Shown one piece after another: positions 23,089 to 35,656 of a stretch of DNA of 64,000 nt. Position numbers and translations under genes: made by a program. The notes beneath the pieces were generated by a model. That model was not told the origin of the DNA and did not search any database. It was given only the letters and a program-made list of their open reading frames with translations. Source of the stretch: Cryptomeria japonica (taxonomy: Eukaryota > Streptophyta > Pinopsida > Cupressales > Cupressaceae); NCBI RefSeq assembly GCF_030272615.1, contig NC_081415.1, positions 103,720,796-103,784,795 on the forward strand, in the 5' to 3' direction. The first letter of the stretch is position 1, and each line of letters begins with the position of its first letter.

Positions 23089-24166
23089 TGAGCATGATGG
23101 ACTTGAAAAGAACTAAGAAGGGGGGTGAATCAATAACACCATAAATGATACTACTTCAAGTAGAAACCGGTAGATGAACTTAACAAGTTTATTGAACACA
23201 ATGCATGCAATCCAAAATGATATAATAACATCCACAATAAGTAAAACATCCACCATAACACAAGTATTTATACGTGGAAAACCCAAATAGGTAAAAACCA
23301 CAGTGAGATGAGAGTCACAAAATAACTATCTACAGTAATATATAACTGACTGGTTAGGGTCTAGAAAAAGGTCTGCTAGGAGCGAATCTTGTTAGAGATC
23401 CCAAAGCTTGATTAGAAGCTTATACCCTGTGAAAGGTATTACCCTGTTAGGAGTAACCTCGTGGAGGATTTCTGAATCCAAACTAATGGATCACCCTGTT
23501 AGAGGATTTGAACATTGAAGCTTGTTAGAGCTTACCCAGTTAGGGGATTTTAATTCTGTTGTAATTGTTAGAAAATAACGGGATTGGTTTGATCTGTCTA
23601 AGTAGCACAATACTTGCTTGACTAGGTCCTTCTAAGCATATTCAACACTGCTCTTCAACATTCTCTGCAACTTAACACTTTTTTATCTCGCACACAACAT
23701 ATCACTTTCACTTATAAAATAATTCATTGTGATGTCAATATATAGACATTTAGATTTCATGTCTGCCTCTAGAAATCATAACACAATTACCTAGGTTCAG
23801 TGTATCTAGTCAAGTGACCATAAATCATCACAAAAAAATACCACCAAAAATTGTTAGTGGGATAACTCATCATGATTTGTGATAACTCATCACACAATCA
23901 TCGAATACCAGTCGGAACAATCAATACTGATTGGAGTTAAATATATGAACCATAATCCTTGAATCTCTTGATATAATCTCTTCTTGATCTTCATGTTGAT
24001 GTCGATTAATGTGTATCCACTAGTTGTCTTTTATCCATATACCGGTTGTCACAAAGTACTGGTTAGAGATAAACCTCTTAGTATACCAGTTGTAGTGTAA
24101 ACAACTTGAAGTTTCACTGGTAGACAATATAAACATGTGTGTGTATGTGTTTCATCAATGACAACA
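23089..24166 (-). repeat. Probable solo copia LTR (D)
   Basis: Read on the minus strand it starts TGTTGTCATTGATGAAACAC. On the plus strand it carries AAGGGGGGTGAATCA near the left end, TACGTGGAAAACCC...GGTAAAAACCAC, and a series of CCTGTTAGG-type motifs, the same layout as the B and I LTRs. Flanking 5-mers are TATCA and TATGA (four of five match). No coding sequence adjoins it. Confidence 0.6.
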
Positions 24167-25460
24167 TATGATGAATATATTACAATCATCATCAAGCCAA
24201 CAGAGCACCGGGAAGAGAAAGCTTCATTTGGTTGGGTGGATAAAAAGCCTGGGTTATATGTTTATCTTCCAAATTGTAGATGGAGTTGAGTCCGATGGCA
24301 AGGAAGACACTGCATCTAGAGATAGAGCTTCATATTATTGTATTGTAAAATCCTATGTATTGATGTATTTTGTATTAATGTTTTTATTGTTAAACACCAA
24401 TTAGATCTCTTGATTATAGGCTAAGTAAGCCAAGTAAATTACCTATGAGATCTAATGATGTAAATGTGACAAGAGGTTGCCATGTAATATGTAACTAACC
24501 AAAAATTAAGGAAAAATACTAACCCACTAACCTACTAACATGTGTCCTTGTGTGCATGACTCATCTCTTATGCAGTTTCTTTGTTTAGTTTCTATCTTTT
24601 CATGCATGAATGCATGGTTTAATAATACTATTAAGTTGATAAGTTATTCTTACTCACTTGCACATTGATCTTAATAGTTTTCAGTAATCATTAGTTTAAC
24701 ATAGAAATTCAAATTTCTTCATGCATGTTCATTTTTAGTTATCTTATCATATTTATACTAACTATAAGTTGTAACATTTATCTTGATAAGATATTTTTGA
24801 TTCCAATATACTTGATAACATATATTCCTTACTTTACATAATTACATTCCATATATATGATTGTTAAAAATTGCATTAGTATCATGATTTATATTCATGT
24901 TAGATTATTATCTCGGTGTGTATATATGTTAAATCTTGTGTACATATTAATGGAAATTTGTTATTCTTTTGTAATAAATGTATGTAGACTTTAATAAATG
25001 TATGTTAGATTTAATTAGAATTTAATTATGTTATTTTTTCTAAGGTTAGGACTAGTAGGTCCTTACAGAGCTTTAGTAATGCAAGTCCATTGTATCTTTC
25101 CTTGAGGTTGTACACCTTAGTTCTACAAGTCAAAATTAGGAGTAGTGAGCTACCTTGGCCTTGAGGCTAAAACATTGTAAACAATTATTCATTTTGTGAA
25201 TATGATTCTCACTATGGTTTTTCCTTGCTTAGGGTTTTTTGCATCAATATGGTGTTCTCTTGTGTATGATGTGTTGCTTTTTCATGTTTCATTATTGTAG
25301 AGATAAGATTGTATCGACTTAAGTTTCACCTCAAAAGTAACATGCAACTTGTTAGTCCATCATGAAAATACAGGAAACTCAAGCTTCAACCAAAGAAACC
25401 ACATGAAATAAAAGAAAATAAAATTGTTATACCTTCATGGATTATGTCTCATTTTGTCCT
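24167..25460 (+). other. Possible decayed plus-strand copia LTR and AT-rich DNA
   Basis: No ORF. 25050-25260 reads like a copia LTR R/U5 in plus orientation (AGTAGTGAGCTACCTTGGCC, then ATGGTTTTTCCTTGCTTAGGG). Neither end nor TSD is clear. The last five bases GTCCT are the target site of element E. Confidence 0.35.
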
Positions 25461-26617
25461 TGTGTGTGTGAAAAGTGGACCTGTATCTATATCTGAATAC
25501 ACAACACTTCAATTAAGTCATTAGATGCATGGTTAGTAAATCAATAATCAATGAATAATAAACCATTACAAAGTGACCCATTGCCTTCTAGTAGATGCGA
25601 ATTTAGATTACTCTCAGATTGCTAAGCTATCCAGTGACTAGACAACACCTAAATGAAGGATTTTTAAATCTATATGAGCATGAATTCAAGCTAGATGGAT
25701 GCAAGATTTAAGCTAAATGAATAAAAGATATGCAAGATTAATCTATCATGATTTAAGCAATATTAAGCTAAATGATTTAAGCAATATGAAATAATTAATA
25801 TGCAATATCTCAATGCAAATTCTCAATGAACCTAGAGCAAAAACAACATAATAACAATACATTCTCCAGGATTTTTTATGATGAGAATGAAGGCCTGAAT
25901 TTATAGAAAATTCATAAAGAAACCAATGGCTGAGATCAAATGATGATGAGTGGTCAAGATTTTCCAAGAGGAAGCACAATCCAGGTGAATTGATGTGATT
26001 GGATACTTTTCTCAGTTTTAAAGGAAATTGAACTAAAATTAAGATAAAATTAGGAAAAAACTAATTTATTCTCTATTTCATTCAATTTTGAGATTTAATT
26101 GTTTTAATTGCTTTTCTCTAAGATTATTTATCAATTTTTAATTTTTTTTTTCAAGATTATCTCCAATTGATTTCTTTTCTCAATTTTTAATTCTTTTTTG
26201 TCAATTAATTCCTTTTTTTTATTTATTTCCTTTTTTGAAGATTTGTGCTCATAATTTCTAATTTCTCTTTCTTGATTTGTTTCCTTTTTTGAAGATTTAT
26301 GGCAAATGGATTTATTTAATTAAATAAATTCCTCTTTTTGACGATTTAATGGCAAATTGATTTATTTAATTAAAATATGCAAAAGATATTTATTTAAGAT
26401 AAATAAGATAATTGTTTAAAATGATTTACTTAGAATGATTTAATTAATTAAATAAATATTTAATTAATAGTGGTTGATTAATTTGCCATGTGACATTTGA
26501 TGATTTTAGAAATTAATTGCGTGCTCAAGATTGATTTAATTGCCTTTGGTTAGGACCTTGGTGATGTTGTCGAGATTAGGGGCTCATGGTTTAGATGACC
26601 ATTTTTAGGGTATTACA
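25461..26617 (-). repeat. 3' LTR of element E
   Basis: Minus strand TGTAATACCC...CACACACA, 1,157 bp, near-identical to 34495-35651 apart from clustered differences near the right partner's first 100 bp. Very AT-rich centre (TTAATTAAATAAATT). Minus-strand TATA-like CTATAAAT at 25899-25906. Confidence 0.95.
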
Positions 26618-26632
26618 TTTGCCCCTCTTTGA
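26618..26632 (-). other. Polypurine tract of element E
   Basis: Minus strand AAAGAGGGGCAAA immediately before the TGTAATACC start of the 3' LTR. Confidence 0.75.
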
Positions 26633-27300
26633 ATTAATGTGCGAGCAGGGCGTTGGTTCAAAGAAAATTTGATGTCTAGGAGATACTAGTTCTGAACTTG
26701 ATTAATCACGAACTAGATGAAAAGCAAGGTGTTTAGCTTGATTTGAAGCGACGAAGTTGAATGAAGTCTGATTAAAGCAATACCATTCCCGAACTTGATT
26801 GAACTAGGAACGATAGAAAAGAAAAGATAACAAACTTGAACTTGATTGATCAAGAAGCGGATCTTACTAATCTAGAACTTGATTGATCTAGACACAGTGA
26901 GTGATGATAAAAAAAAAAATCGATCTTGAACTTGATTGATCAAGACACGATGAGAGAAGATAAATTGTCCAGCTTGATCCAAAGCAACGAATACTAAACA
27001 CCTGCTTAGATTGAGTGTGATCGAAGATACTCTTTAAACCCTTGATTGAGTTTAAGCGAACAATCAGCTTGATGAAAAGTGATGAAACTGACTAACATTA
27101 AGAGATTGATTCAGACGAAGACAAATATCAGCTTGATATGAAGCAATGAAACTAATATGCCCCTAGTGATTGATTCGATTCAGATGATTGAGAATCTCAA
27201 CTTGATATAAAGCGATGAAGTTGAGATGCCCCTAGCGATGAGGTCTTATTTGATTTTCTTTAGTTGAAAAGATTTTTGCTCAACTTTTGATGAAGATTTT
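26633..27300. repeat. Interspersed short repeats in E internal region
   Basis: Five variants of AGCTTGATNTGAAGCGATGAA (near 26737, 26969, 27067, 27129, 27198) and three of GAACTTGATTGATCAAG (near 26841, 26876, 26928). The latter contains a CTTGAT-TG-ATCAAG hairpin. Two TGCCCCTAG motifs (27170, 27229) repeat the core of the PPT. Non-coding. Confidence 0.6.
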
Positions 27301-30089
27301 TGAAAGAAATTCTCGACTTTGAGGTCATGAGTATGCCCCCTCAGGAGCGAAATCAAAAGATAGCGAGGGTACATGATGATAGGCAATTTTGAGCGATGAT
27401 AATGATTTGAGCATAAATTGAATCAGAGGAATTTTTGCATTGATTGATAAGAAATTGAGTGCAAAGTTGATTTGTAGAAATTAAATTGAGATTCAGCGTT
27501 GATTCATGAGAAATTTAGCGCGAATTGAAGAAGAGAATGAGCAGTTGATGAAAGTGCTAAGTGGTCAACGTTGTGAAATTTTGATGAGAGAATTGACGTC
27601 AGATTTCGATTTTGATCTCAAAAATGGATTTGGGACAACTGATTTATGAGCTCTTGATTTGATCTCATCATACTTGTGTTGATTGATTATGAGATGATGT
27701 TCTATATGCTTTATTCTATATGTATGCATTTGTTTTTCAGCATGGATGAATGTAATGCAAATGATTATTGATGTCTATTTTTGTTTCTTTTCATATGCAC
27801 ATAAATGAATGAGTATGAGTAATATGAATAATGCAATATTTTCATTTTTCTATGCAATAAGATGAATGCAGATGAGTAAAAATGAATGTATGAATCTATA
27901 TAATATGTTTATGTATGCAGCTAACACCTCAAAACACAAGTACTCGATCGGAGAAATGATGAAAAGAGACCACTTATCTTAGAAATGATGATGATCCAAC
28001 TCTCATTTAGAAAATAAAGAAAGCATTATTACCATATTGAAATCACTCTAAATGTATGAGATGCGGAATGAAATGCAAAATGAGATGCAACCTAAACCTA
28101 GTCATTGGATTTTGAAAAGCTTAATTTTCATCATTGAGCGCGTTACAACCACAATAGGCAGATTAGAGTTCCTTGCTTTTCATGTGCAATATTAATTATC
28201 TTGTCCGCAATGACCCTTTTTTCTCATTCATATCCTTAGATAGATTATGCATGGACGTGGATTGCACAATGAAGAAATTCCCTCAAAACAGACAAAGAAA
28301 TGATATGGAACCTCCCTATAGCATTCAAATAAGCAGAGTCAAGGTATGTGAGGTGATTTCACCTTGATGTGAAGGCTCTTATCATAGACACCTAGCTAAT
28401 TTAGATGTTTCCAGATCATTGGAATCATTCCTACAAGCATAACACAAAGAAAATATTATGCCCCCAATCCTTGCTCCTCTTAGTCAAGATAGACTTCCTC
28501 GAGTTACTCAGAGGGATAATAATCGAAAACCAATATAAAAGACAACACACAAAGAAAATTTTCATGCATAGCTCAAATTGTTTAGTGATTGTTTTCCGTT
28601 ATGTTGTTTTGCTTGTTACTCAGTGATAAAACTCTTCAGTAGTTAGGAGATAGGTGACTTGACTCGTAGTGGACGACCAGGTTTCACTGACATAAAGATG
28701 ACTTGTTTGACACTACTTAGGATATCTAATGTGCTCTTATTGATTACCTAAGACTAGGACATTGGTCAGTTTCAAGCCATGAGGGGTCCAACAAACCAAG
28801 ATGTCACAAAAGTGATTGAAATATGTACAAGCAAAAGCAAATATGCAGGAAAGCAGGAATGCCAACGTTGCATTGATAGATGGAGCGCTTGAGTACAAGA
28901 GGCACCTGTTTGCCAGGTTTTCACCTGCTTGGCAGAGATGCATATATTTTTTTACCAAGGTGCCTTTTTACCAGGTTTTCACCAGGGAATTTTCTCTCTT
29001 TTTTCCTTTTTTTCTTCTGTTTTTCTTTTTCTTTTTTTCTTTTTTTTTGAATTTCTTTAGGACTTTTTCTGATTTTTCTTATTTCTTCAAGACTTTTTAT
29101 GATTTTTATGATTTTTTTAGAACTTTTTATGATTTTTAGGATTTTGTTCAGGATATTTTATGATTTTTTAGGAGTTTGTTTAGAACTTTTTATGAATTTT
29201 AGGATTTTTTAATGTTTGCCCCTAGTGTCTAGCAATGCAAAAGGGATTTTGAGTACATGAATGGATAAGCGAATGATGGTGGATGCTTTCAAGGACTATC
29301 TCACAATGTTAATCTAGCACAGGGACTAGATATAGCAATGTACAACAAGGATTTTAGCGATGTAAAGAAAGGATATAGCGTAAAGAATCCATATGGTCCA
29401 AAGAAGTGGTCATGTCAAGAGGTTTGTGGAAAACATATTTTTTGCATTTTGTCCATACTGTTGATCAAGATCAAGGGATAGATTTGGATAAGGGACAAAT
29501 AGGATAATCAAGATCAAAGGTGGTAATGAAGGATGTAAGCAAGCAATGTATAGGAGCTAAAGGGTCTGGATCAAGTGCAATAGATAGGACACATGAAGCC
29601 TGCAAGGATCCTTAACCTTGTCAAGATCAAAGGTGGAAAAGGGATATGAATTTAGATAGAGCGGATGAGGGATAATGGAGGATGAAGGATAATGGAGGAA
29701 GAGGGATAATGGAGGAAGAAGGATAATAGATGGATGTGCATGGATGGAACTTGCCCCCAGTGTAAAGTGCAAAAGGATAATGGATTATGCATGACGCCTG
29801 TTTGCCAGGTTTTCATCATGGTACTTGCCCAAGGCGCCACAAGAAGTGGTTTTCACACAAGGACGAATTTATTTCTCTTTACTTTTTTTCTGATTTTTTT
29901 TTTCACTTTTTCATCATTTTTCTTTTTCTTTTTTGGAAGCTAATGGAGGCATGATAGAGGATGGAATAAGGACCCCAACATCTTGCTTCTTTGGATGGTA
30001 CCCTTATAATATGAGTTGCAATAGACCATGGCTATGAAGGTATGCTCAAGGATGTTGGCAGGATAATGAAATGAAACTAGGGAAATGAT
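27301..30089. other. Non-coding 3' half of element E, low complexity
   Basis: No real frame. 27400-27560 has degenerate GATTGA/GAGCG repeats. 28990-29215 is a T-rich array of about 29-bp units (AGAACTTTTTATGATTTTTAGG). 29660-29740 has AGGATAATGGAGGA repeats and 29870-29930 is another T-rich run. GTTTGCCAGGTTTTCACC-like motifs occur at 28908, 28968 and 29799. Confidence 0.65.
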
Positions 30090-32437
30090 TTATGCAAAGG
30101 ATTGGATAAGAGGGATGGAAGGGTGAACAAAAGGTGTTGGATAATGGATGGGATGTTGGAAGAATTGTGTATGGCTAGATGAAAATGCTGGAAAGATCAA
30201 CATTGGCACACGCCTTGAGGGATGGTGGACATATGGAGGAGAAGTGAATCTCAGATTTTGAGATTTGGATGGAGGAAAGGTTACAGATTTTGGGGCATAA
30301 GAACTCAAAATGGATGGAGGTGATGGAGGAATAGACTCGGAAGATTTGGATGGAGGAACAACAATTTTGGATGCCAATTTTGATTTTTATTTAGACTATT
30401 GTGCTTCAAGCAACCACTTAGGGATCCACATGGTTTTTTTATTTTTCATGCTTTTGTAGTTCCTTAGAGCACATTGATTGTACAAGTGCCTTAGGAACCC
30501 ATATAACTTTTGACTTTTCTTCTTTCTTTGTGGGCCTTTGTGGCATTGTGTATTTTTCTTTTCTTTTTGGATCATATTTTGCTTTGTTTTGACATGTCGA
30601 TTAGACGGGACATGTTGACCCTTGAATACATGTGGATTGCTTGATTTATGACTTTTATGCTTGGCATCCAAATTTCTTGGAGGGAGATGTGTGGATAGAT
30701 AGGAATGATATGGAGGTCTTTTATATGGATGGAAGGTACTTGAAGATGTGTGCCTTTGTTGATCCCACATAAGGGATGGAGGGATATAAGGACCTAGAAT
30801 GGATGGAAGCGATGATGGGGAAAGCGTATATTTGGATTTAACTGGAGAAATGTAGGATTTGTGAGGGATACCAACATCTTGAGAGTGATAAATGTAGCCA
30901 TTATAATCAAGATTTTCTTTTATAGCAGGGTGGTCTAATATACCATGTTCATGAATATCTAACCCTTTTCTTTGATAATGCATGCTTTGAAAGATCTTTT
31001 TAACAAAGGGTTTCTTCTTACTTTTGATGCTAGAGGCAAGTCCATTTTGAGGTGGAGGTGGCTTGTAAGGAATGATAGGATCATTAGAGGGCTTTATGGG
31101 CATGATGGAATCTTAAGGTGAACATGGAGAATTATGACAAGCAGATGAAGGGATACTTTGGTCTTGACATGGAAGAGGACCATTGGATAGAGTAGGAAGG
31201 GTGTTTGACTCTTCATTTTGAATAGGATCATTTGAAAAGGCGGAAGAGGCATCATGATCTTGCTTAGGAAGTGGATTAGGAATGGGATTTGGAAGGGTAC
31301 TTTTCTCTTGAGATGGAAAGGGATCATCTTGGAAGAAATGGAAAGGTATAAGGGGATCATCATGGGATTCTAGGGAGGTGGGATATTTTTCAATCATTAG
31401 ATGGGATTGAGGAGTTTTGGTGTCTTGATCTTGATTTATGATAGGACTTGTTTCTTCATTTTCCAGATTATCCTCTTGACATGAAGCCATTTCTAAGGAA
31501 GAGGTAGTGTTTTTTATATGCATGGAGGATTCTTGGAAGGTCTCCATATTTTGGCATGATGGGGAAGAATTTTGAGTGGGACTCTCTGGAGTGGGTAAGT
31601 TTGGAATTGAAGTGTATGATGGCATAGGATCTGATATTTTTAAATATTTAGAGGAACTTGTATCAATATTGCCATTAATTTAGATTTCCATAGGAGATAG
31701 CCCTTGAAGGTAAACATGAGAAATTTCATTGTTTGAAGGAGATGGTATGGATTGTTGCTGAGAAGTCTTAGGAGATGAAGGCATCATAGAAGGGATGAAG
31801 GCCACATATGGAGCCTTGCTAGACATAGGTTCATGATTTTTATCTTGCTTAGAAGTAGTTCCTTCTTTTTCTTTAGGTGAGTCATTAGGATCTTCAATTT
31901 CAATGACACCATCATCAAGGAGATCTTGAATCTTATGTTTTAATTCCATACACATTGAAGTCTTATGTTTGTTATTCCTATGATATGCACAATAACTACT
32001 CAAAACTACAAATCTCCATGTGGTCTTTTTAGGCAATATGATAAGATTGTTCTTAAGAAGCTCTTCCAAAGCTGACTCAATAGATTGCCCCAAAGGTGTA
32101 AATTGTCTATCTAGGGAATAGATGTCTTTTTGTCTTGATGAAGGTGTTTTGTGATCTTGTAGGATTTTGGTCTTTGATTGTCAGTTATTTGTTGGTATTT
32201 TCTTGTCAAATCACATAATCGTTTTAGCATTTATTGAAGTTTCTCACACTTGATATCATACATTTGTTTTTCAAATGGATTCATTGATTTATTTTGTTGT
32301 ATTTCCATGTCATATATTTATTCCTTGATATCTTGAAGCATTTGAGAAAAGGTATCCATGGGAATTGGAGCTAAGGTATCCATGAGATTCTTACTTTTGT
32401 CAAAAAAATTAGAAGAGCTTTTCGTTCGAACAGCCAT
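30090..32437 (-). pseudogene. Gag-like ORF of element E (CHHC zinc knuckle, Pro/Ser-rich, G-patch-like)
   Basis: Begins MAVRTKSSSNFF (ATG at 32437) with ~90 residues of helical sequence, then a one-base frameshift near 32130. From there a single frame runs to 30090, broken only by stops at 31680, 31113 and 30396 and one just after it. After RQFTPLGQSIESALEELL comes CAYHRNNKHKTSMC, a CX2HX4HX4C knuckle as in Tat-type gag, followed by LKHKIQDLLDDGVI. A long Pro/Ser/Asp/Glu-rich linker follows, then YQRKGLDIHEHGI, which resembles a decayed G-patch, and a His/Lys/Pro-rich tail. The capsid domain expected before the knuckle is absent, and no pol follows. Confidence 0.7.
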
Positions 32438-34463
32438 TTACAACTGACAGGACCAAGAGCTAGATGTGTTGCAGAAGTCAAGATCAAATTGTAGCTAGTA
32501 GTTCATTTAACGTAGTGATTGAGTGAAGTAACTAAGATCTAGTCTGGTTTCAGGAATGATCTATCCTGTGTAAGACATTATCTAAGTTAACTTAGGTTTG
32601 ATAAGATGTTGTTTGAACTAGTTGAGAGATGATCGACAAAATCGTGCAACACAATGGCAGGGGTACACTATCAAGGTTGTTTATGCTCAGGAGGATGATA
32701 ACTAGTTTTATGCTCATTGTAGACTGATCTAGATAGGTTTGATTGTTTTGACTGACAAGATTATGAATTTGTACAACAGAGGATTGGACAGAGATGAGAT
32801 TCTGATAGACAAAGTTTCAATGACTAACAAAGACCAGTTTTTGATAAGGACTAAGTTTCGATGACTGACATAGACCAGTTTGGACACAGACATAATTTAT
32901 CACTAAATTGTTTGATATTGCTTGATTTGTTTTCTCTAGTTTCAGCATTTCATTTTCAATTTCAGGGATGAAAACACAGAAAACACACAAGATATATAAT
33001 AATTCAATCACAGCACACTAACCCTACAGAAGTTGGCTTAGAGAAGAAAATCTTTGCTTGGTGACTTAGGTACACACCCAATAGCTAATCAGAATATGGT
33101 CGTTGAGTCTAACGCAATGGATTCTCAACACCGTATTAGCCGACTCCAAACGCTAATGGGGGCATGATATGGCAAGTGTCTTGGGAGAGTTACTATCTCT
33201 CTGGCACAAAGATTATCAACCTTTCGGAGGTGAATTGGGTAGCTTCTAATCTTATAGTTCTTAGTCAGGAATTCCATTTGAAATTACCCCTTGAAGTCAC
33301 GCAAGCATGATTGAGGCCTATAGCTTGACAAGGTACTGAAACAAGTTGTAGTCACGTAAACGTGATTGAGACCACGAGGCCCTACAAAATGCTCGATATG
33401 AGAGATCTCAAAGAGAAAACTCAAATAATCCCATCCTCTGAGACTTTAATCACCAAAGGCCTATTTATTATAGTGAGTTGGAATGCTCAGGTCCAGTTGT
33501 ACTCACTTGGGTCATTCTCACAGGGTGATTACTTTTTCCCACTGTGACAGGCCCGCTAAAGGTACACAAATCTCGAAACTTAGACAAAGCTTCGAGGGTC
33601 TAGATTTTTGATTGTCTATAAAAGACAAGAGCATACTCTCCTACCTCTTAGATTTTTCTGAAAACATGAAAGCTAGATTTGTTCTTTAACCAGATAGAAA
33701 TTTAAGTGCCTAAGAAAATACTAAATGAATACACAATGTTTAGTCGATTCTCCTTAGGCAACCTGCAAAACCAATATGTCAGTAGTCATTTTCTTCTTGA
33801 TTCTTTGCAAGGCATATGTTTGATTGATAGATTCTTTGACAAGTGTCCTACAAACATTAAAAGCCCAAAATTAGTTGCCAAAATAACTTTAAAAAAAAAT
33901 CATCAAAAGAAACTTCTAGCATGCAAACTGTAAATTAAACTAATCTAACAAGAATTTTCATTTTTTATGACTATCCTAGTTATGACAGTTTTGATAGTAC
34001 TGCACTCTATCATTTATAACTTTTGAACCAGAGATAATTTGGAAAATCGCTTCAGTGGAAATGTGGAAAACATGGTTTTACAGAACATATTAAAATTTTG
34101 TTTAGATCCAACTATTAAATAAAATGTTATGCCCTCCAAACTGAGACCATTTTTTACTGTCACAAAAGAATAAGTAAAATGATAGTACTGCACTCTGTCA
34201 TTTATAACTTTTCAACCAGAGCTAATTTGGATAATCGCTTTAGTGGACCTATATAAAACTTGGTTTCCAACAACATATCAAAAATTTCTTTATATCTAAC
34301 AGTTCAATAAAAAATTATGCCTTCCAAACAGAGACCCTTTTTGACTATCACAAAAGAACAAGCAAAAAGAAAGATTTTTATTTGCAAATTTAACAAAATG
34401 TTTATTAGTTATAAGAACCAAACATTAAATTTGTTCAAGAAACATTTGAAATATTGTAGTTAT
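32438..34463 (-). other. Leader of element E (PBS to ORF)
   Basis: No frame. It contains a 188-bp direct tandem duplication (33993-34180 and 34181-~34370; both start GATAGTACTGCACTCT and share ATTTATAACTTTT and TTATGCC(C/T)TCCAAAC). A CTTGGGTCATTCTCACAGGG stretch near 33507 is also found in the remnant near 20790. Long leaders are usual in LARD-type elements. Confidence 0.65.
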
Positions 34464-34489
34464 GGGTTCGAGCCCCACAGTGGGCGCCA
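34464..34489 (-). other. Primer binding site of element E (tRNA-Lys)
   Basis: The plus strand matches the last ~26 nt of plant tRNA-Lys, from GGGTTCGAGCCCCAC to GGGCGCCA, with about one mismatch as recalled. The minus strand therefore begins TGGCGCCCAC, a tRNA-Lys primer site, five bases from the LTR edge. The complementarity is unusually long, reaching into the T-arm. Not a tRNA gene: no D-arm or anticodon arm precedes it. Confidence 0.85.
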
Positions 34490-34494
34490 AAGAA

Positions 34495-35651
34495 TGTGTG
34501 TGTGAAAAGTGGACCTATATCTATATCTGGAATACACAACACTTCAATTAAGTCATTACATGGATGGTTAGACAAATATAATCATGAATATGAAAACCAT
34601 AACAAATCGACCCATTGCCTTCTAGTAGATGCGAGTTTAGATTGCTCTCAGACTGCTAAGCTATCCAGTGACTAGACAACACCTAAACGAAGGATTTTTA
34701 AATCTATATGAGCATGAATTCAAGCTAGATGGATGCAAGATTTAAGCTAAATGAATAAAAGATATGCAAGATTAATCTATCATGATTTAAGCAATATTAA
34801 GCTAAATGATTTAAGCAATATGAAATAATTAATATGCAATATCTCAATGCAAATTCTCAATGAACCTAGAGCAAAAACAACATAATAACAATACATTCTC
34901 CAGGATTTTTTATGATGAGAGATGAAGGCCTGAATTTATAGAAAATTCAGAAAGAAACCAAAGGCTGAGATCAAATGATGATGAGCGGTCAAGATTTTCC
35001 AAGAGGAAGCACAATCTAGGTGAATTGATGTGATTGGATTCTTTTCTCAGTTTTAAAGGAAATTGAACTAAAACTAAAATAAAATCAGGAAAAAACTGAT
35101 TTATTCTCTATTTCATTCAATTTTGAGATTTAATTATTTTAATTGCTTTTCTCTGAAATTATTTATCAATTTTTAATTTTTTTTTTCAAGATTATCTCCA
35201 ATTGATTTCTTTTCTCAAATTTTAATTCTTTTTTGTCAATTAATTCCTTTTTTTGATTTATTTCCTTTTTTGAAGATTTGTGCTCATAATTTCTAATTCC
35301 TCTTTCTTGATTTGTTTCCTTTTTTGAAGATTTGTGGCAAATTGATTTATTTAATTAAATAAATTCCTGTTTTTGATGATTTAATGGCAAATTGATTTAT
35401 TTAATTAAATATGCAAAAGATATTTAAATAAAATAAATAAGATAATTGTTTAAAATGATTTACTTGGAATGATTTAATTAATTAAATAAATATTTAATTA
35501 ATATTGGTTGATTAATTTGCCATGTGACATTTGATGATTTTAAAAATTAATTGCGTGCTCAAGATTGATTTAATTGCCTTTGGTTAGGACCTTGGTGATG
35601 TTGTCGAGATTAGGGGCTCATGGTTTAGATGACCATTTTTAGGGTATTACA
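34495..35651 (-). repeat. 5' LTR of element E
   Basis: 1,157 bp, partner of 25461-26617. Begins (plus) TGTGTGTGTGAAAAGTGG and ends GGGTATTACA, followed by the GTCCT TSD. Confidence 0.95.
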
Positions 35652-35656
35652 GTCCT

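Larger units (their letters stand above)
25461..35651 (-). mobile_element. Element E: non-autonomous (LARD-like) gypsy-derived LTR element
   Basis: 10.19 kb with a perfect TSD GTCCT (25456-25460, 35652-35656) and two LTRs of 1,157 bp. Minus-strand order: 5' LTR 34495-35651, tRNA-Lys PBS, ~2-kb leader, one gag-like ORF (32437-30090), ~3.4 kb non-coding, PPT, 3' LTR. There is no protease, RT, RNase H or integrase, matching large retrotransposon derivatives. The zinc-binding motif in the ORF links it to Tat-type gypsy elements such as H. Confidence 0.93.

Noticed and set aside
28816-29139. 107-residue ORF rich in Phe
   Set aside because: Produced by the T-rich repeat array in E; low complexity, no homology features.
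29557-29840. Overlapping His/Leu/Ser-rich minus-strand ORFs
   Set aside because: They come from AGGATAATGGAGGA-type repeats in non-coding E sequence.
34464-34489. Partial tRNA-Lys gene
   Set aside because: Only the 3' end of the tRNA is present and it sits next to an LTR edge; it is the primer binding site of element E.
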